Assembly: GCA_949752735.1 (NCBI GenBank)
Contig: OX457043.1
Location: forward strand, 37,694,605-37,758,604
DNA from: Lumbricus terrestris
Lineage: Eukaryota; Annelida; Clitellata; Crassiclitellata; Lumbricidae
Reading direction: 5' to 3'
DNA: 64,000 nt
Made by a program: the position numbers and the translations under genes. Shown here one piece after another: positions 34,596 through 44,786 of the stretch (position 1 is its first letter; every line of letters starts with the position of its first letter). The notes under the pieces are model-generated. The model did no database searches. It was not told where the DNA came from and saw only the letters and a list, made by a program, of their open reading frames with translations.

Positions 34596-35632
34596 ACTCT
34601 TCTTCTTCTTTTCGTGCTCTGCCCTTAGGCAGGTTCGAATTTTGACGTCTCCAATCTTCTCTATTCTGCGCTTTCATTTTCACCTTCTGATAGCCATCTT
34701 TCATCATCCAGTCTAACAGTCTTTGTCTTGTTCTGCCTCTCGTTCTTTTTCCATCCATTTTCCCCTGTATGATTGTTCGCAGCATCGAGTCTCCTCTGAG
34801 TGTGTGCCCGATCCATCTTCTTTGTCTTTCTCTAATTGTGTGTATCATCGCTCTCTTTTCTCCGACTCTTCTCAATACCTCCTCATTGCTGATATGATCC
34901 CTCCAGCTGATTCTTTCTATCCTTCTCCATAACCACATTTCAAATGCTTCAATTCTCTTGATGTCTTCCATTCGCATAGTCAGCTTCTGATAGCCATTTT
35001 TCATCATCCAGTCTAACAGTCTTTGTCTTGTTCTGCCTCTCGTTCTTTTTTCCATCCATGTCTCTGATCCATATAACATCGCACTCCATACTAAGGTTTT
35101 TATCATTTTCTTTTTCAGCTCCTTATTGATTCCTCTTCTCAGTAGCTCTTTCCTCTTTTCAAATGCATCTTTTCCTAGTACAATCCTTCTTTGTATTTTT
35201 CTGTGGCATCTAGCATCTTCCGAAATCGTACTGCCGAGATACGCAAATTCCTTGACTTGTTCTAATTCTTCTCCATCTATCAATATTTTAACTGCCTTCT
35301 GCTTTCCTTTGCTTATTCTCATAACCTTTGTTTTCTCTATGTTGATTTTCATTCCGTATTCTTTTGATGTTGTATTCAGCCGGTCCATCATTGTTTGTAA
35401 CCCTTCCTGACTTTCTGCCATCATTGCTTGATCGTCTGCGAATCTTAATGCCCTGATCCACATTCCTCCCACTTTTATCCCTTCCTCCAATTCTTCCAAT
35501 GCCCCCTTGATTATCTCCTCTATATATATGTTGAACAGTAACGGTGAAAGTGGGCATCCCTGTCTTACCCCCCTTCCTACCTTTCCTTGCTCAGAATATT
35601 CACCCTCTATCCTTATCCTTGGGGGGAATGGG
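34596..35632 (-). mobile_element. RTE-like LINE, 3' segment of a twin-primed copy
   Basis: The minus-strand frame 35640-34570 begins in the RT palm (RIRIEGEYSEQG, GVRQGCPLSPLLFNIYIEE, LRFADDQAMMA). It continues through YLGSTISEDA, SAMLYGSETW and the LINE C-terminal region (RIERISWRDHISNEEV, RQRRWIGHTLRGD). A duplicated 130-bp block (RTRGRTRQRLLDWMMK twice) lies within. The 3' end is the hairpin GAACCTGCCTAAGGGCAGAG and a (GAA)n-like tail. With the inverted 5' segment to its right it makes one complete element. Confidence 0.8.
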
Positions 35633-37870
35633 GCAAGCAAACGTCTCAAATAGCCTCTGCTACCCAAATGCCCAACCGCGCCACCTTCACGAGGTCCCCC
35701 CTGTTTCAACAAAGGGCGTGGTGGGCGACCAAGCAATCGCCGGTATATGCGATGCCCACATGGGCGAAGAAACCGAAGGACGGACGATAGAGAATATCGA
35801 CGCTGGGAGATGGTGTCTCCTTAAAAACACCGGGAGAAAGGCAACGGGAAACCATCTCTCTAAAATTCCCAAGTTAAATGAATGACGAATCCACATATAG
35901 AAGCTAACAGCGTGAACGATTCAAACCGGTTACAGGGGAGAGTCGCGCTCGGCAGGGGAGGGGCCAAGGCCTCCTTGGTCGTAAGCAAGCGAAAACCTGG
36001 CAAAAAGGAGGAAAAACAAAAACAATCGGCAAAAGGAAAGAACAGACAAATGTAGGGAAAAGGCACATGTAAGAATTGGAACATGGAATATTAGAACGAT
36101 GAGGAAAACTGGTAAACTGGCAAATGTTATTGCAGAAATGAGGAGGGCGAAGCTGGATGTGTTATGACTGGCAGAAACGAGATGGAAAGAGGATGGAGAT
36201 TTCGCTAGTGATGGAATTAGAATCATACACACGGCAGGAACAGAGGGACAAAGCGGTGTGGCCATAATGTTAGAAAAAGAGGTAGCGAAAGCGGTGACAA
36301 GAGTAGAGAGGCATGGAAGTAGAATAATAGAGGTGACAATAAAGGCCGAACCAATGGATATGGTGGTAATTCAGGTGTACATGCCGACAGCAAGCCACCC
36401 AGAAGAGGAAATAGATGAAATGTACGAAAAACTGGAGGAGATACTGGAGAGGATCAAGGGAACAGAATACACAGTAATAATGTGAGATTGGAATGCGGTT
36501 GTTGGGGAGGGAGAAGAAGGGATATGCATCGGAAAATATGGACTGGGGAAGAGGAACAATAGTGGAGAAAAACTGGCAGAATTCTGTGAAAGGAAAAAGA
36601 TGATGATAACAAATACTTGGTTCCAGCATGAAAAAAGAAGAAGGTACACATGGAAGGCACCAGGAGACACAGCGAGATATCAACTTGACTACATATTGGT
36701 ACAATCAAGATACAGGAACAGTGTAAAGAACTCAAGATCAATGCCCGGAGCGGATGCAGACACGGACCACAATCTGGTCGTCATGAATATTCAAGCAAAA
36801 CTCAAATTCATGAAAAGGAAAAAGAAAAACAGGAAAAGATGGAATAAAAAGAACTTGAAAGAAAAGAGCAAAGAACTAGGAGAGAGAATAGAAGAAAACC
36901 TAAAAGAGAATGAGGGATCATCAATAGAGGAAAGATGGAAAGGATTAAAAGAGGCCATCATAAAGAGTGCCAACGACATCATAGGAATAGAGGAGTCTGC
37001 ACCAGCAAGGAAACCATGGATAACAGAAGAGATGATAATGGAAATGGAAGAACGAGGAAAATGGAAGCACCAAAGTACAGAAGAAGCAAAGAAAGAATAT
37101 AGAAGACTAAACAACAAATTGAGTAGAACAACGGAGGAGGCTAGGGAAAAATGGTGGGAGGAACAATGCAGAGAGATAGAAGAACTACAACAAAAAGGAA
37201 TGGATAGTATGGTATACAACAAAGTGAAGAATCTATCAAGGAAAAAGGGGATAGGAGGAGGAATAGAGATTAGAGATAAACAAGGCAAGATGCTAAGTGA
37301 AATTGGAGAAGTTAAAAATCGGTGGAACGAATACATAGAGGAACTATATAAGGATGAAAACGCCAATGGAACAGAAGAAGAAGGGAGAATGGAGATAGAA
37401 GAGCAGATAGGGGAAGCAAAGAAGATATTGGCACGGAACTGCTAGAAGAGGAAGTAAGAACAGCGATAAAAGAACTGAAAAATGACAAAACAGAAAGGTA
37501 TGATGATATACCAGCTGAGATGTTGAAGAGCCTGGATGAGAAAGCAATGAAGGAAATAATCAAAATATGCCAGGAGATATACACATCAGGAATTTTGCCG
37601 GAAGACTACCTACATTCCATCATGGTACCAATCAAAAAGAAGCCAAACGCAACTAGATGTGAGGACCACCGCACTATCAGCCTCATTACACATGCGTCAA
37701 AGATTTTGATCAGAATCCTAACAAAGAGGATACAAGCAAAAACAGATGCAATACATGAGATAGGAGATGATCAGTTCGGGTTTAGGAAAGGCATGGGAAC
37801 TAGAGATGCAATTGGGTCGCTGAGAGTAATAACAGAAAGAAGTTGCGAAATAGGAAAGGATGTATACATA
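35633..37870 (+). mobile_element. RTE-like LINE, inverted 5' segment (5' UTR, endonuclease, RT start)
   Basis: After about 430 bp of leader the APE-type endonuclease starts near 36068 (RIGTWNIRTMRKTGKLANVI). It continues with VIQVYMPTASHP, the D-W-N-A block and YQLDYILVQSRY, then DHNLV. Next come a Lys/Glu-rich linker (36600-37445) and the RT start (ISLITHASKILIRILTKRI, DDQFGFRKGMGTRDAI). Stops at about 36166, 36483 and 37441 and a frameshift show decay. The frame is cut at 37870 by a DNA transposon and resumes at 39470. Confidence 0.8.
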
Positions 37871-39469
37871 TGAAGCCTTCATCGGAAGAACCACTAGAGT
37901 CCATTTTTGCGATTTCGAGATATTCACAAAATAAACTTTGAAACCCTGCAAGTACTTCACTTATGAAAAAATGGAAATAATATTTGGCACATGTGTTGAT
38001 ATGTGTTGTGTCTGCAACATGTTAAACTAATATTGGCTGACCAGCTAGGTGGCGCCACATAATAAAACATTTTAAACATGCTACATATGGCAATTTCTTA
38101 GGAAAAATTTGCCAATTTGTCAGTGTGCATACAAGACATTCAAGAATTGTCCTAGAATACTTACGAAATTGTTTTTCAGTAGCAAAATAATAATATAACC
38201 AATAAGAAACAGAATTAAATTTTATAAAGTGAAACATATTATTTTAGTGGATTGTCCGTGCATTGTGTATCGCTTAATGCTAATATGTTGCTATTTTCGT
38301 CGTCATTGTCAGGTTTCCGTTTGGTGACTGCATGGATGAGGCAGAGTCATGTTTTTATTTACTGGTAATTTGATAGAGCGCTCCTTCAAGGTTAACTACT
38401 CAGGATCGCTCCCAGTAGAACATGATGGTAGAGTGCAGCTGTTTTAGAGCATAATTTGAACAACTGCTGCAAATCGTCATAGCCTACTTTGCCTACTGTG
38501 GTGGAATATTACACTGTTGGAGGAGCATCACGGACTGTGCAACTTTCTCCCTTCCCCTTTAGTGTCTTCTCCAGTCTATTGAAAGCATCATTGAAGTTCG
38601 CATGTTGATAGACCTAAGTTACTCTTTAACTGAAGAATTGTGTCGTGCACCAGCAATCCCTGAGCACGAACCATTGGGTGATTCCACAGCTGTTTCTTGC
38701 TAAGCAGACCTATGTTGCAATCATATTCAAGATAAAAATGACCTCGAACAGGAATAGTTTTTGTGACATGGTCAAATATCTCCCTGGTTGCAATAAGGCT
38801 GTGAAGGAAGTGAAGGGTGTTGTATAATATTATCATTCTGTTAAGCACATTAATCACAAAATTTGGTAAGTTTCTGATGACGTTATTGAAATCATCCAAG
38901 ATTGAGGCATTATTAGCTCCTTCATCCTTTGCATTCTTCAACTGAATTTTAATATCTTTTATTTTATCTGATATTTCATCAGATACGCTGCACTTATCAG
39001 CACGTCGGTAACCAAGCTGAAAATTTAATTCTATGTTGAAGATCTTGTTGTAAACCCCATATGATGTTTTGCTGGATACTTCTATTTGTACATAGCAAAC
39101 ATCTTTTTCATGCTTGATCCTTCTAGAAGATATAGCCTACTCGCTGTTATTTGACTTTTGTTTTAATTGTTAAGAACCATCTTGCGTGCTACTCAAGATG
39201 CTTATCAACGGTTGATAAGGCGAAACATCCATAGCCCACCGAAAGTACATGTAGTTCCACGTGAATTCATGGAAGAACCACTGAAGTCCTGGACTTAAGT
39301 GGATATTGCATGAACACTATATTTTCTTTTCATTATAACTTTGGACTGACGTTAGTTTTCTGAAAAAGGAACTTGCCAATACATGCTCTATAGTATTAAG
39401 AATGACCGGACAATGATAACTAAAAAATGTCAAAAATGGACTCTAGTGGTTCTTCCGATGAAGGCTTCA
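37871..39469. mobile_element. 1599-bp TA-flanked DNA transposon inside the LINE
   Basis: Perfect 39-bp terminal inverted repeats start TGAAGCCTTCATCGGAAGAA, with TA duplicated on both sides (37869-37870, 39470-39471). Removing it joins the LINE RT frame exactly (VYI then CFVDYEKAFDRVD). The only candidate coding remnant is the minus-strand frame 38941-38588 (117 aa), which I cannot assign securely. TA targets point to Tc1/mariner-like or another TA-using superfamily. A 45-bp piece of SINE family 1 lies near 38375-38420. Confidence 0.85.
38588..38941 (-). pseudogene. Unassigned remnant in the 1599-bp transposon
   Basis: A frame of 117 codons with ITKTIPVRGHFY-like and YDCNIGLL-like segments. 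Its position inside a TIR element suggests a transposase relic, but no catalytic triad is visible. It may be chance. Confidence 0.25.
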
Positions 39470-39576
39470 TATGTTTTGTAGACTATGAAAAGGCGTTCGA
39501 CAGAGTGGACTGAAGAGACTGATGAAGGCATTGAGAAGAGTTGGCGTGGACTGGAGAGATAGAAGACTGATGATTT
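39470..39576 (+). mobile_element. RTE-like LINE, end of inverted 5' segment
   Basis: Continues the RT frame after the transposon: CFVDYEKAFDRVD, then WKRLMKALRRVGVDWRDRRLI. It ends just where the minus-strand segment starts in protein terms (RIRIEGEY), as twin priming predicts. Confidence 0.75.
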
Positions 39577-39622
39577 AACCGGGGAACGTGTTCTATATCT
39601 CACACAGCCGCGAATCAATAAA

Positions 39623-40595
39623 ATGACAAAGGCGTATCAAAATTAAAAAGGAAATCGAGCAAGAACGCGATAAAAGAGCAACGTTGTGTAAAAATATCAT
39701 AGAAGTGTAAGCGTAATCGGCGCAGTAGGTTACTTCCTCGGGGCGGCCACGATGGGACTCGGACTTTCAGGAATCGGAGTTTTAGCCACTATAATTGCGG
39801 CTCCCATTGCTATTGCTATGGAAGGAGCGGCATTAGGAGTGGGGGTACTAAGTATAATCAGCGGCTATATCAGTAAAAAGCTTACGCTGAAGGCGGAGAA
39901 GCACGAAAAGATTAAAACGCTAGCCGACGCAAAGCTCAACACGATCAGCGACCATATTTCAAAAGCTCTCATGGACGATAACATTTCAGACGAGGAATAT
40001 TCGTTGATTCAAAGCGAGATTGAAAAATTCAATAGCATCATCATCATCATCAGCAACCGTGGGCTCAGCGCCCGTAGGTGTCCGATGCCTTCTTCACCAG
40101 GTCCTTCCACTTTCTCCTATCCAGCGCCGTTCCGCTCAGCTCCTGAAGCGGGGCCTTGCCCCAATCGGATATGTCGTCGAGCCATTCCCTATGAGGCCTT
40201 CCTCTCTTGTTTGTCCCATCCATTCGTCCGAACATCAGTGCTTTGATCTTCCTGCTGTTATCCATTCTGCAGATGTGCCCGAACAATCCTAGTTTCCTTC
40301 TGATCAGCTTCTGCATGATGTTTTGTTTTAACTGCACTCGCTTGTATAGTTCTGTGTTCTGTGTTGTTTACCTTCTGCATCCACCCTATGGTGGATGCAG
40401 AAGGTAATCAATAGCATGAAAGAAGTAATTAAAAGTAAGATTAAAGTTGCGATAGACGAGATAGACGAGGAAACGAAACAATCGCTCATCGATCGAGGAA
40501 GAGAAGAAGTTAGGCAATACTTTCAATCTATGTTTGAGAAAAATAACGAATCTATTAGAAAGACGACTAACGCAAACATGCGTGAAATCATGTAG
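39623..40595 (+). pseudogene. Element B hydrophobic structural protein, broken
   Basis: ATG 39623 follows the motif AATAAA. A short charged N-terminus (KEIEQERDKR) is followed by two membrane-type stretches (GIGVLATIIAAPIAIAM, GVGVLSIISGYI) and a Lys/Glu-rich helical tail with KLNTISDHISKALMDD. The frame shifts twice (near 39643 and 39708). It is then split by a 369-bp LINE fragment (40039-40407, with a 10-bp duplication) and finishes at TAG 40593. I recognise it as a conserved companion of Polinton-like capsid genes, but its role (capsid-associated or membrane) is unproven. Confidence 0.6.
40029..40417 (-). mobile_element. LINE 3' fragment inserted in an element B gene
   Basis: The target duplication TCAATAGCAT is at 40029-40038 and 40408-40417. 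On the minus strand the insert encodes the terminal domain of an RTE-like RT (RRKLGLFGHICRMDNSRKI, RGRPHREWLDDISDW) and ends in a (TGA)n tail. The truncated end carries a perfect 16-bp hairpin, ACCTTCTGCATCCACC with its complement (40370-40405), probably made during end joining. Confidence 0.85.
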
Positions 40596-40699
40596 GCCTA
40601 TGTCGCTATGTCTTGGAATACGTTTTACTTATGTTTTAAAACACGTAAAAAAACACGTCTTAAAACATGTCTAAAAAACATTATATTTTTTATTTTAAA

Positions 40700-41593
40700 A
40701 TGTCGTTTCTAAAGATCACCGACACCGCGAAAAGAGATTTTATCGTTGCGGATTTTCTGAAATCAAATAAGAATATTCAACAAAACTTTTTATCGGAGAG
40801 TTTGGGAGATTCAGGACTACAACAAGAATTAACCAGGTTAATCGTCGATTCCCAATCCGCAAGTTCCAAAGAGCAAAATGCCTTACTATCCGCTACAAAA
40901 GAAAACTCGGTAGCTACATCAAACGCTCTACAAGCGCTTCCCGTTTCGTTAAAGGGAATTCAATTTCCTCACTATTCTTCGATAGAAGCATATAGCGACG
41001 ATCCAACCGAGGATATAAGAACATTGGAATTAGGAGATGTAGCCGCCAAGTACCTTCATCAATACGCCTCCGATAAAAGAACCGTAGACACGACGTTCGG
41101 AATAAAATCCCAAAATGGGCAATTCTACATCGGCGACACTCCGATTTCGATTCAAGGAGACGACGTGACGGTCGGATATAAAACTTATAGAGGAACACCG
41201 GGGCTTTGGGAGCTGTTGACGATGAAACAGCCGAACGCATCGATATACGATGATAATGATAAAGCCGATTACGCCGAGATTCTAAACACGACGAATGCTA
41301 TAAGGCAGAAAAATAATCCGAACAAACCTAAATCATCTTCGAGTGCCAAATATAAAGAAATTATCAAGCCGATATGGGAAAAGAAGGCTCCCAGTACAGT
41401 AGGTAAAGGCGTTGGCGTAATCGTCATATCCGAAGACTCTAATGTATTGGCGAAACAGCTAGAGTTAAGAGTTGATAGCTTCAAGGCGGGTAATACCGGG
41501 GTAAGAAACGAGCTCGTAGCGATAAGCGACGCGTTACTAAGACAAGGAGTGATGAGTAAAGATGTTTACAAAAATATAATGTCGATATTATAA
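40700..41593 (+). CDS. Element B DUF8207-like protein
   Basis: An intact frame of 297 codons from ATG 40700, preferred over the upstream ATG at 40667 because the motif TATTTTAAA stands just before it. The N-terminal third is helical and polar (KSNKNIQQNFLSESLGD). The core TFGIKSQNGQFYIGDTPISI and GTPGLWELLT resembles the DUF8207 family that accompanies Polinton-like elements in invertebrates. The C-terminus contains KYKEIIKPIWEKK. It is the only long plus-strand gene without a break. Function unknown; probably virion- or replication-linked by position. Confidence 0.65.
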   Translation: MSFLKITDTAKRDFIVADFLKSNKNIQQNFLSESLGDSGLQQELTRLIVDSQSASSKEQNALLSATKENSVATSNALQALPVSLKGIQFPHYSSIEAYSDDPTEDIRTLELGDVAAKYLHQYASDKRTVDTTFGIKSQNGQFYIGDTPISIQGDDVTVGYKTYRGTPGLWELLTMKQPNASIYDDNDKADYAEILNTTNAIRQKNNPNKPKSSSSAKYKEIIKPIWEKKAPSTVGKGVGVIVISEDSNVLAKQLELRVDSFKAGNTGVRNELVAISDALLRQGVMSKDVYKNIMSIL

Positions 41594-41594
41594 A

Positions 41595-41968
41595 ATGCAG
41601 ATCGTTAATAGAAGAAGTTACAGGAAACAATACGTTATCGGAGGATCTGGAATTCGATACTATTTCAGGATTTTTCAAAAGACTAGTTACATCGAACGCT
41701 GCCAAACAGATAGCGACGAGCGCTCTCAGCGCGGGTAAAGATGTAGCGAAAGAAATTGGGGAAAAGGCAGTGACTAAACTGTTTACTGCTCCTAAGAAAA
41801 AGGAACCAGCAAGAAACTAGAGACATTTTAGCTCGACTAAGTAGCGTCGGGGCGAATGCGGAGAGCACGAATATCAATAATCTGATGATGGGGAATGGTT
41901 TGAAGAATGCCATATTGATCCGAGATTTAGTGCACACTCTAAACGGCGCTGGAATGAAGGTCGCGTAA
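41595..41968 (+). pseudogene. Element B minor capsid protein, pVI-like, frameshifted
   Basis: ATG 41595 follows the motif ATATTATAAA. The N-terminus MQIVNRRSYRKQYVIGGSGI contains IGGSG, which fits the adenovirus-protease consensus (M/I/L)XGX-G. The next segment has amphipathic helices (GFFKRLVTSNAAKQIATSAL) as in membrane-lytic minor capsid proteins. Single-base shifts near 41657 and 41816 break the frame, and the last part (ILARLSSVG to GAGMKVA) ends at TAA 41966. The assignment to the pVI-type class is inference from motif, position before the capsid gene and the protease in the same element. Confidence 0.55.
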
Positions 41969-41974
41969 ATTTCA

Positions 41975-42002
41975 GTCTTAAAAAATATTATTGTATAATA
42001 AA
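41975..42002 (+). promoter_or_regulatory. Capsid gene start-proximal promoter-like motif
   Basis: AAAATATTATTGTATAATAAA directly before the ATG. The fibre gene has the matching AAAATATCATTGTATAATAAA. Shorter versions (TATAAA, ATAAA, TTAAA) precede all other element B starts. Confidence 0.65.
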
Positions 42003-43273
42003 ATGCAATCCGATATTCTAAGATTTACCAAACAACCATTGATCGATGACGGCATCGAACGCTACGAATGGCATGAGTATGAACCGATATCGGGAGCGAA
42101 TCTAAACACCGCCGGGATGATTAGAATAAACATCGAACTTCAAGATCTATATAGTCATCCGGCAAAATCTTACCTATTATTCGAGGGCAGATTGTTGAAG
42201 GCGGACAACACCGCGTGCGCTGATGCCGATGCCGCAGCCCGTACTCATGGACCCATGCATCTATTCAGCCAAATATCGTATTCCTTATCGAACCAAGAAA
42301 TTGAATCATTATTTCATCCAGGTCAAGCAACGACGATGCTCGGATTACTCAAATACCCAAATGATTTTCAACTGGCTCAAGGTTTAAATCAGCTGTGGTA
42401 GGCTATAAGGACAGTGGCGCGACGGCTGTTATCGCGGATAACCTAGGTTTCGCCGTTAGACAGTTATATCTAATTCGAAAACCGGAGGATGAAGGCATGT
42501 TTAGCTTTATCGTTCCATTGAAACATATTTTCGGATTTTGTGATGATTATGATAAGGTTATTTATGGTTTGAAACAAACGCTAACTCTTGTTCGTAAAGC
42601 CGACGACGACGCAATTTTTAGACTCGCCGCCGCGGGTGCCGGGAAAGTTAGGGTAGATAAAATCTGGTGGTTTATACCTCACGTTTTGCCATCCGATATG
42701 GAGAAGATGCAATTGTATAAAACGATCGAATCGAAAGCATCGTTGCCAGTTGCTTTGCGATACTATAACCGTCCCACGGTCGACTACTTTTATCTGGAGA
42801 CTTAGCGTCAAGACATCGCCCGAGAAACCTAGGTACATCGTCATAGGATTTCAAACCGATCGAAGCGGCGATCAAGAACATAACCCATCGATTTTCGATC
42901 ACTGCAATCTAAAGAACATGTTCGTGATGATGAACCAGGAACGATACCCGGCCGTCGACTATAACCTATCATTCCCGAATCAACAATTCTCGCGAGCGTA
43001 CAGAGAAGCGGCTTCGTTTAGCGAAAAATTCTACGGAATGGACGCACTGATAACGCAAAGCAATATCACACCAGCAGACTTTAAAGATCTGTTCCCGATT
43101 ATGGTGTTTGATGTGAGCAAGCAATCCGAGCGTCTAAAGTCGTCGGTAGTCGATATTCAGATAAAAGCTACTTTTAATGTGGCGGTGCCGGCTGAAACGG
43201 AAGCGTACGCAATGGTGATTTCTGACAAGTTACTCAAATTTCAATCGGATGGCCAGAAAATGAGCGTGGTGCA
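42003..43273 (+). pseudogene. Element B major capsid protein (double jelly roll type), frameshifted
   Basis: ATG 42003 directly follows TTGTATAATAAA. About 423 residues are spread over three frames: 42003-42398, about 42399-42750, and about 42751-43273. Recognisable family segments are HLFSQISYSLSNQEIES, GQATTMLGLLKYPND, FSFIVPLKHIFGFCDDYDK, RLSVKTSPEKPRYIVIGFQ and NYDLSFPNQQFSRA-like text near 42965. The alternating beta-rich pattern and size fit the jelly-roll hexon of Polinton-like viruses. One-base losses near 42399 and 42751 inactivate it. The stop seems lost: CAG at 43271 stands where a TAG could have been, so the last frame runs into the next gene. Confidence 0.7.
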
Positions 43274-43319
43274 GGTACAGCTGAACTTCTTGTCTAAAGA
43301 AATATCTTGTACTATAAAA

Positions 43320-43718
43320 ATGAAATTGATAGAATTCAAAACGATGTTGAAAGAGCACGGTATTAAAACCTATCTTAACAAGCCTGAACTCATTGATCTA
43401 TTGTACGAGAAGGGTATTCTTTCGCGTGATATAGCTGAAAAAGAGAAACAACGGCGAGAACCGAAAGTGCCGTTCGCGGATGAAAAATATGAGAGATTTA
43501 AATATATCAGAAAACAACCGAGACGAGTAGATATATTAGACCTTGAAACGGGTGAAGTAAGCTCGTATACATCGATTTACAAAGCGGGTAAAGCACACGG
43601 GCAAAGCGCGCGAACAATCTTAGCATTCGATGGCCGAGTATGGAGAACCAGATACGAAATTAAAGTTCATGAGAGAAACCGCGATGACGATTTTGTAACA
43701 GATTTGCTAGACTGTTAA
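43320..43718 (+). CDS. Element B SAP / NUMOD1-like small protein
   Basis: 132 codons from ATG 43320, chosen because the shared motif TACTATAAAA stands immediately before it. Residues 1-33 (KLIEFKTMLKEHGIKTYLNK...LIDLLYEKG) have the helix-turn-helix pattern of a SAP DNA-binding domain. Residues about 72-120 (VDILDLETGEVSSYTSIYKA, then GKAHGQSARTI) look like a NUMOD1/AP2-type small DNA-binding module found in homing and viral proteins. The C-terminus is charged. The upstream capsid frame is now open into it. The frame is intact. Function probably DNA binding (inference). Confidence 0.55.
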   Translation: MKLIEFKTMLKEHGIKTYLNKPELIDLLYEKGILSRDIAEKEKQRREPKVPFADEKYERFKYIRKQPRRVDILDLETGEVSSYTSIYKAGKAHGQSARTILAFDGRVWRTRYEIKVHERNRDDDFVTDLLDC

Positions 43719-43769
43719 AATGTATTAATTCGAAACTAAATGTGGTTTCGAATTTGAGAAAATCAAACA

Positions 43770-44758
43770 CTATGGTCGTAAGTATGCGGCTGAAAAGTCT
43801 CTACGGTACCAAATATTGTCTACAGCCGCGGACGCAAAAGCAAATATCTCGAGGTAATCGGTATTAGTTAAGTAAACTATGGTATTACCCGTTGCATTAT
43901 TAAACGAACCAGCCGTACCTGCACCAATGGCAATTCGCATGTACGATGTTCCATTTTTGTATAGATTAACGTTACCAAAATTTGAATTACTATTGTCCTG
44001 AAATTGCACATACACCGAAACGGTATAATATCCGGCTTTCCTGGGAAAGAAACGATTCGAAAAGACGAAGCAACAATCGGTATCGAACCTTATTATATTA
44101 AATAATACTTTTGTGAAAACTTTAGCAAATATAACCTGAAGATTGGAAGCGTAAGCACTAAACGCTGAACCAAATACAGTGGTATCTACGTACTTTTTAG
44201 TAACAGCGCTACAATCGTCGATGGGTTCGGCTAGACCGGTGATTCGAGCCCCATTCATTTCGATGTCTTTAAACACATTTATTCTTGCAATACAAAATAC
44301 AAAGCGGTTTTAACGATAATGATAGCGTCTTGATCATCTACTCGTATACGCAATCCATGGTTCGTTTGGAATTATACAGGATTTCTGCTGTAATTAGCTA
44401 AAGTAATCCTATTTCCAGTAGTGCCGAGAATTAAATGAAAACGTTGTCCTTCTCGAATATCAGAACATCCCAGGTTCCTATTCACATCCGGATCGGAAGA
44501 AGACGAAAGAAAAAAATCACCACTCACGGTATCACCACTCTTTGAAAGTTTATTAGCATCGACGTAATTCTTAGTAGCGGCATCTTGAAGATCGGAAGGA
44601 CCTGCTACATTAATCAGCTTTTTAGAACCCAAATTGATATTTTCTGTCGCTGCGTTCGCTCCATCTCGTCTAAGAAAAGTATTATTTACTTGAGTTAATG
44701 TGACGCCCCTGCGTGGCGATGATCCGCCGTCCATTTGTCCAAATATGTTTACCGGCAT
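43770..44758 (-). pseudogene. Element B fibre protein: phage-type collar motifs and C1q-like knob
   Basis: ATG 44758 follows TTGTATAATAAA, the same motif as the capsid gene. The first frame (to 44372) holds NINLGSKKLINVAGPSDLQD followed by AATKNYVDANKLSKSGDTV. A frameshift near 44375 leads, via NHGLRIRVDDQDA, to a TAA near 44284, and a further frame starts at about 44276 (MNGARITGLAEPIDDC, AVTKKYVD). DAATKxYVD repeats mark the shafts of tailed-phage fibres. The last 100 residues (AGYYTVSVYVQF, NVNLYKNGTSYM, NTDYLEIFAFASA) have the strand order of a C1q/TNF-like trimeric head. Treated as one gene, although it could be two. Role: receptor-binding spike. Confidence 0.65.
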
Positions 44759-44782
44759 TTTATTATACAATGATATTTTTAC
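44759..44782 (-). promoter_or_regulatory. Fibre gene start-proximal promoter-like motif
   Basis: On the minus strand TAAAAATATCATTGTATAATAAA ends at the fibre ATG. It is almost identical to the motif before the capsid gene on the other strand, about 2.8 kb away. Confidence 0.65.
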
Positions 44783-44786
44783 AAAA

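Noticed and set aside
36270..37584. Ser/Phe-rich minus-strand frames
   Set aside because: Antisense of the Lys/Glu-rich LINE endonuclease and linker.
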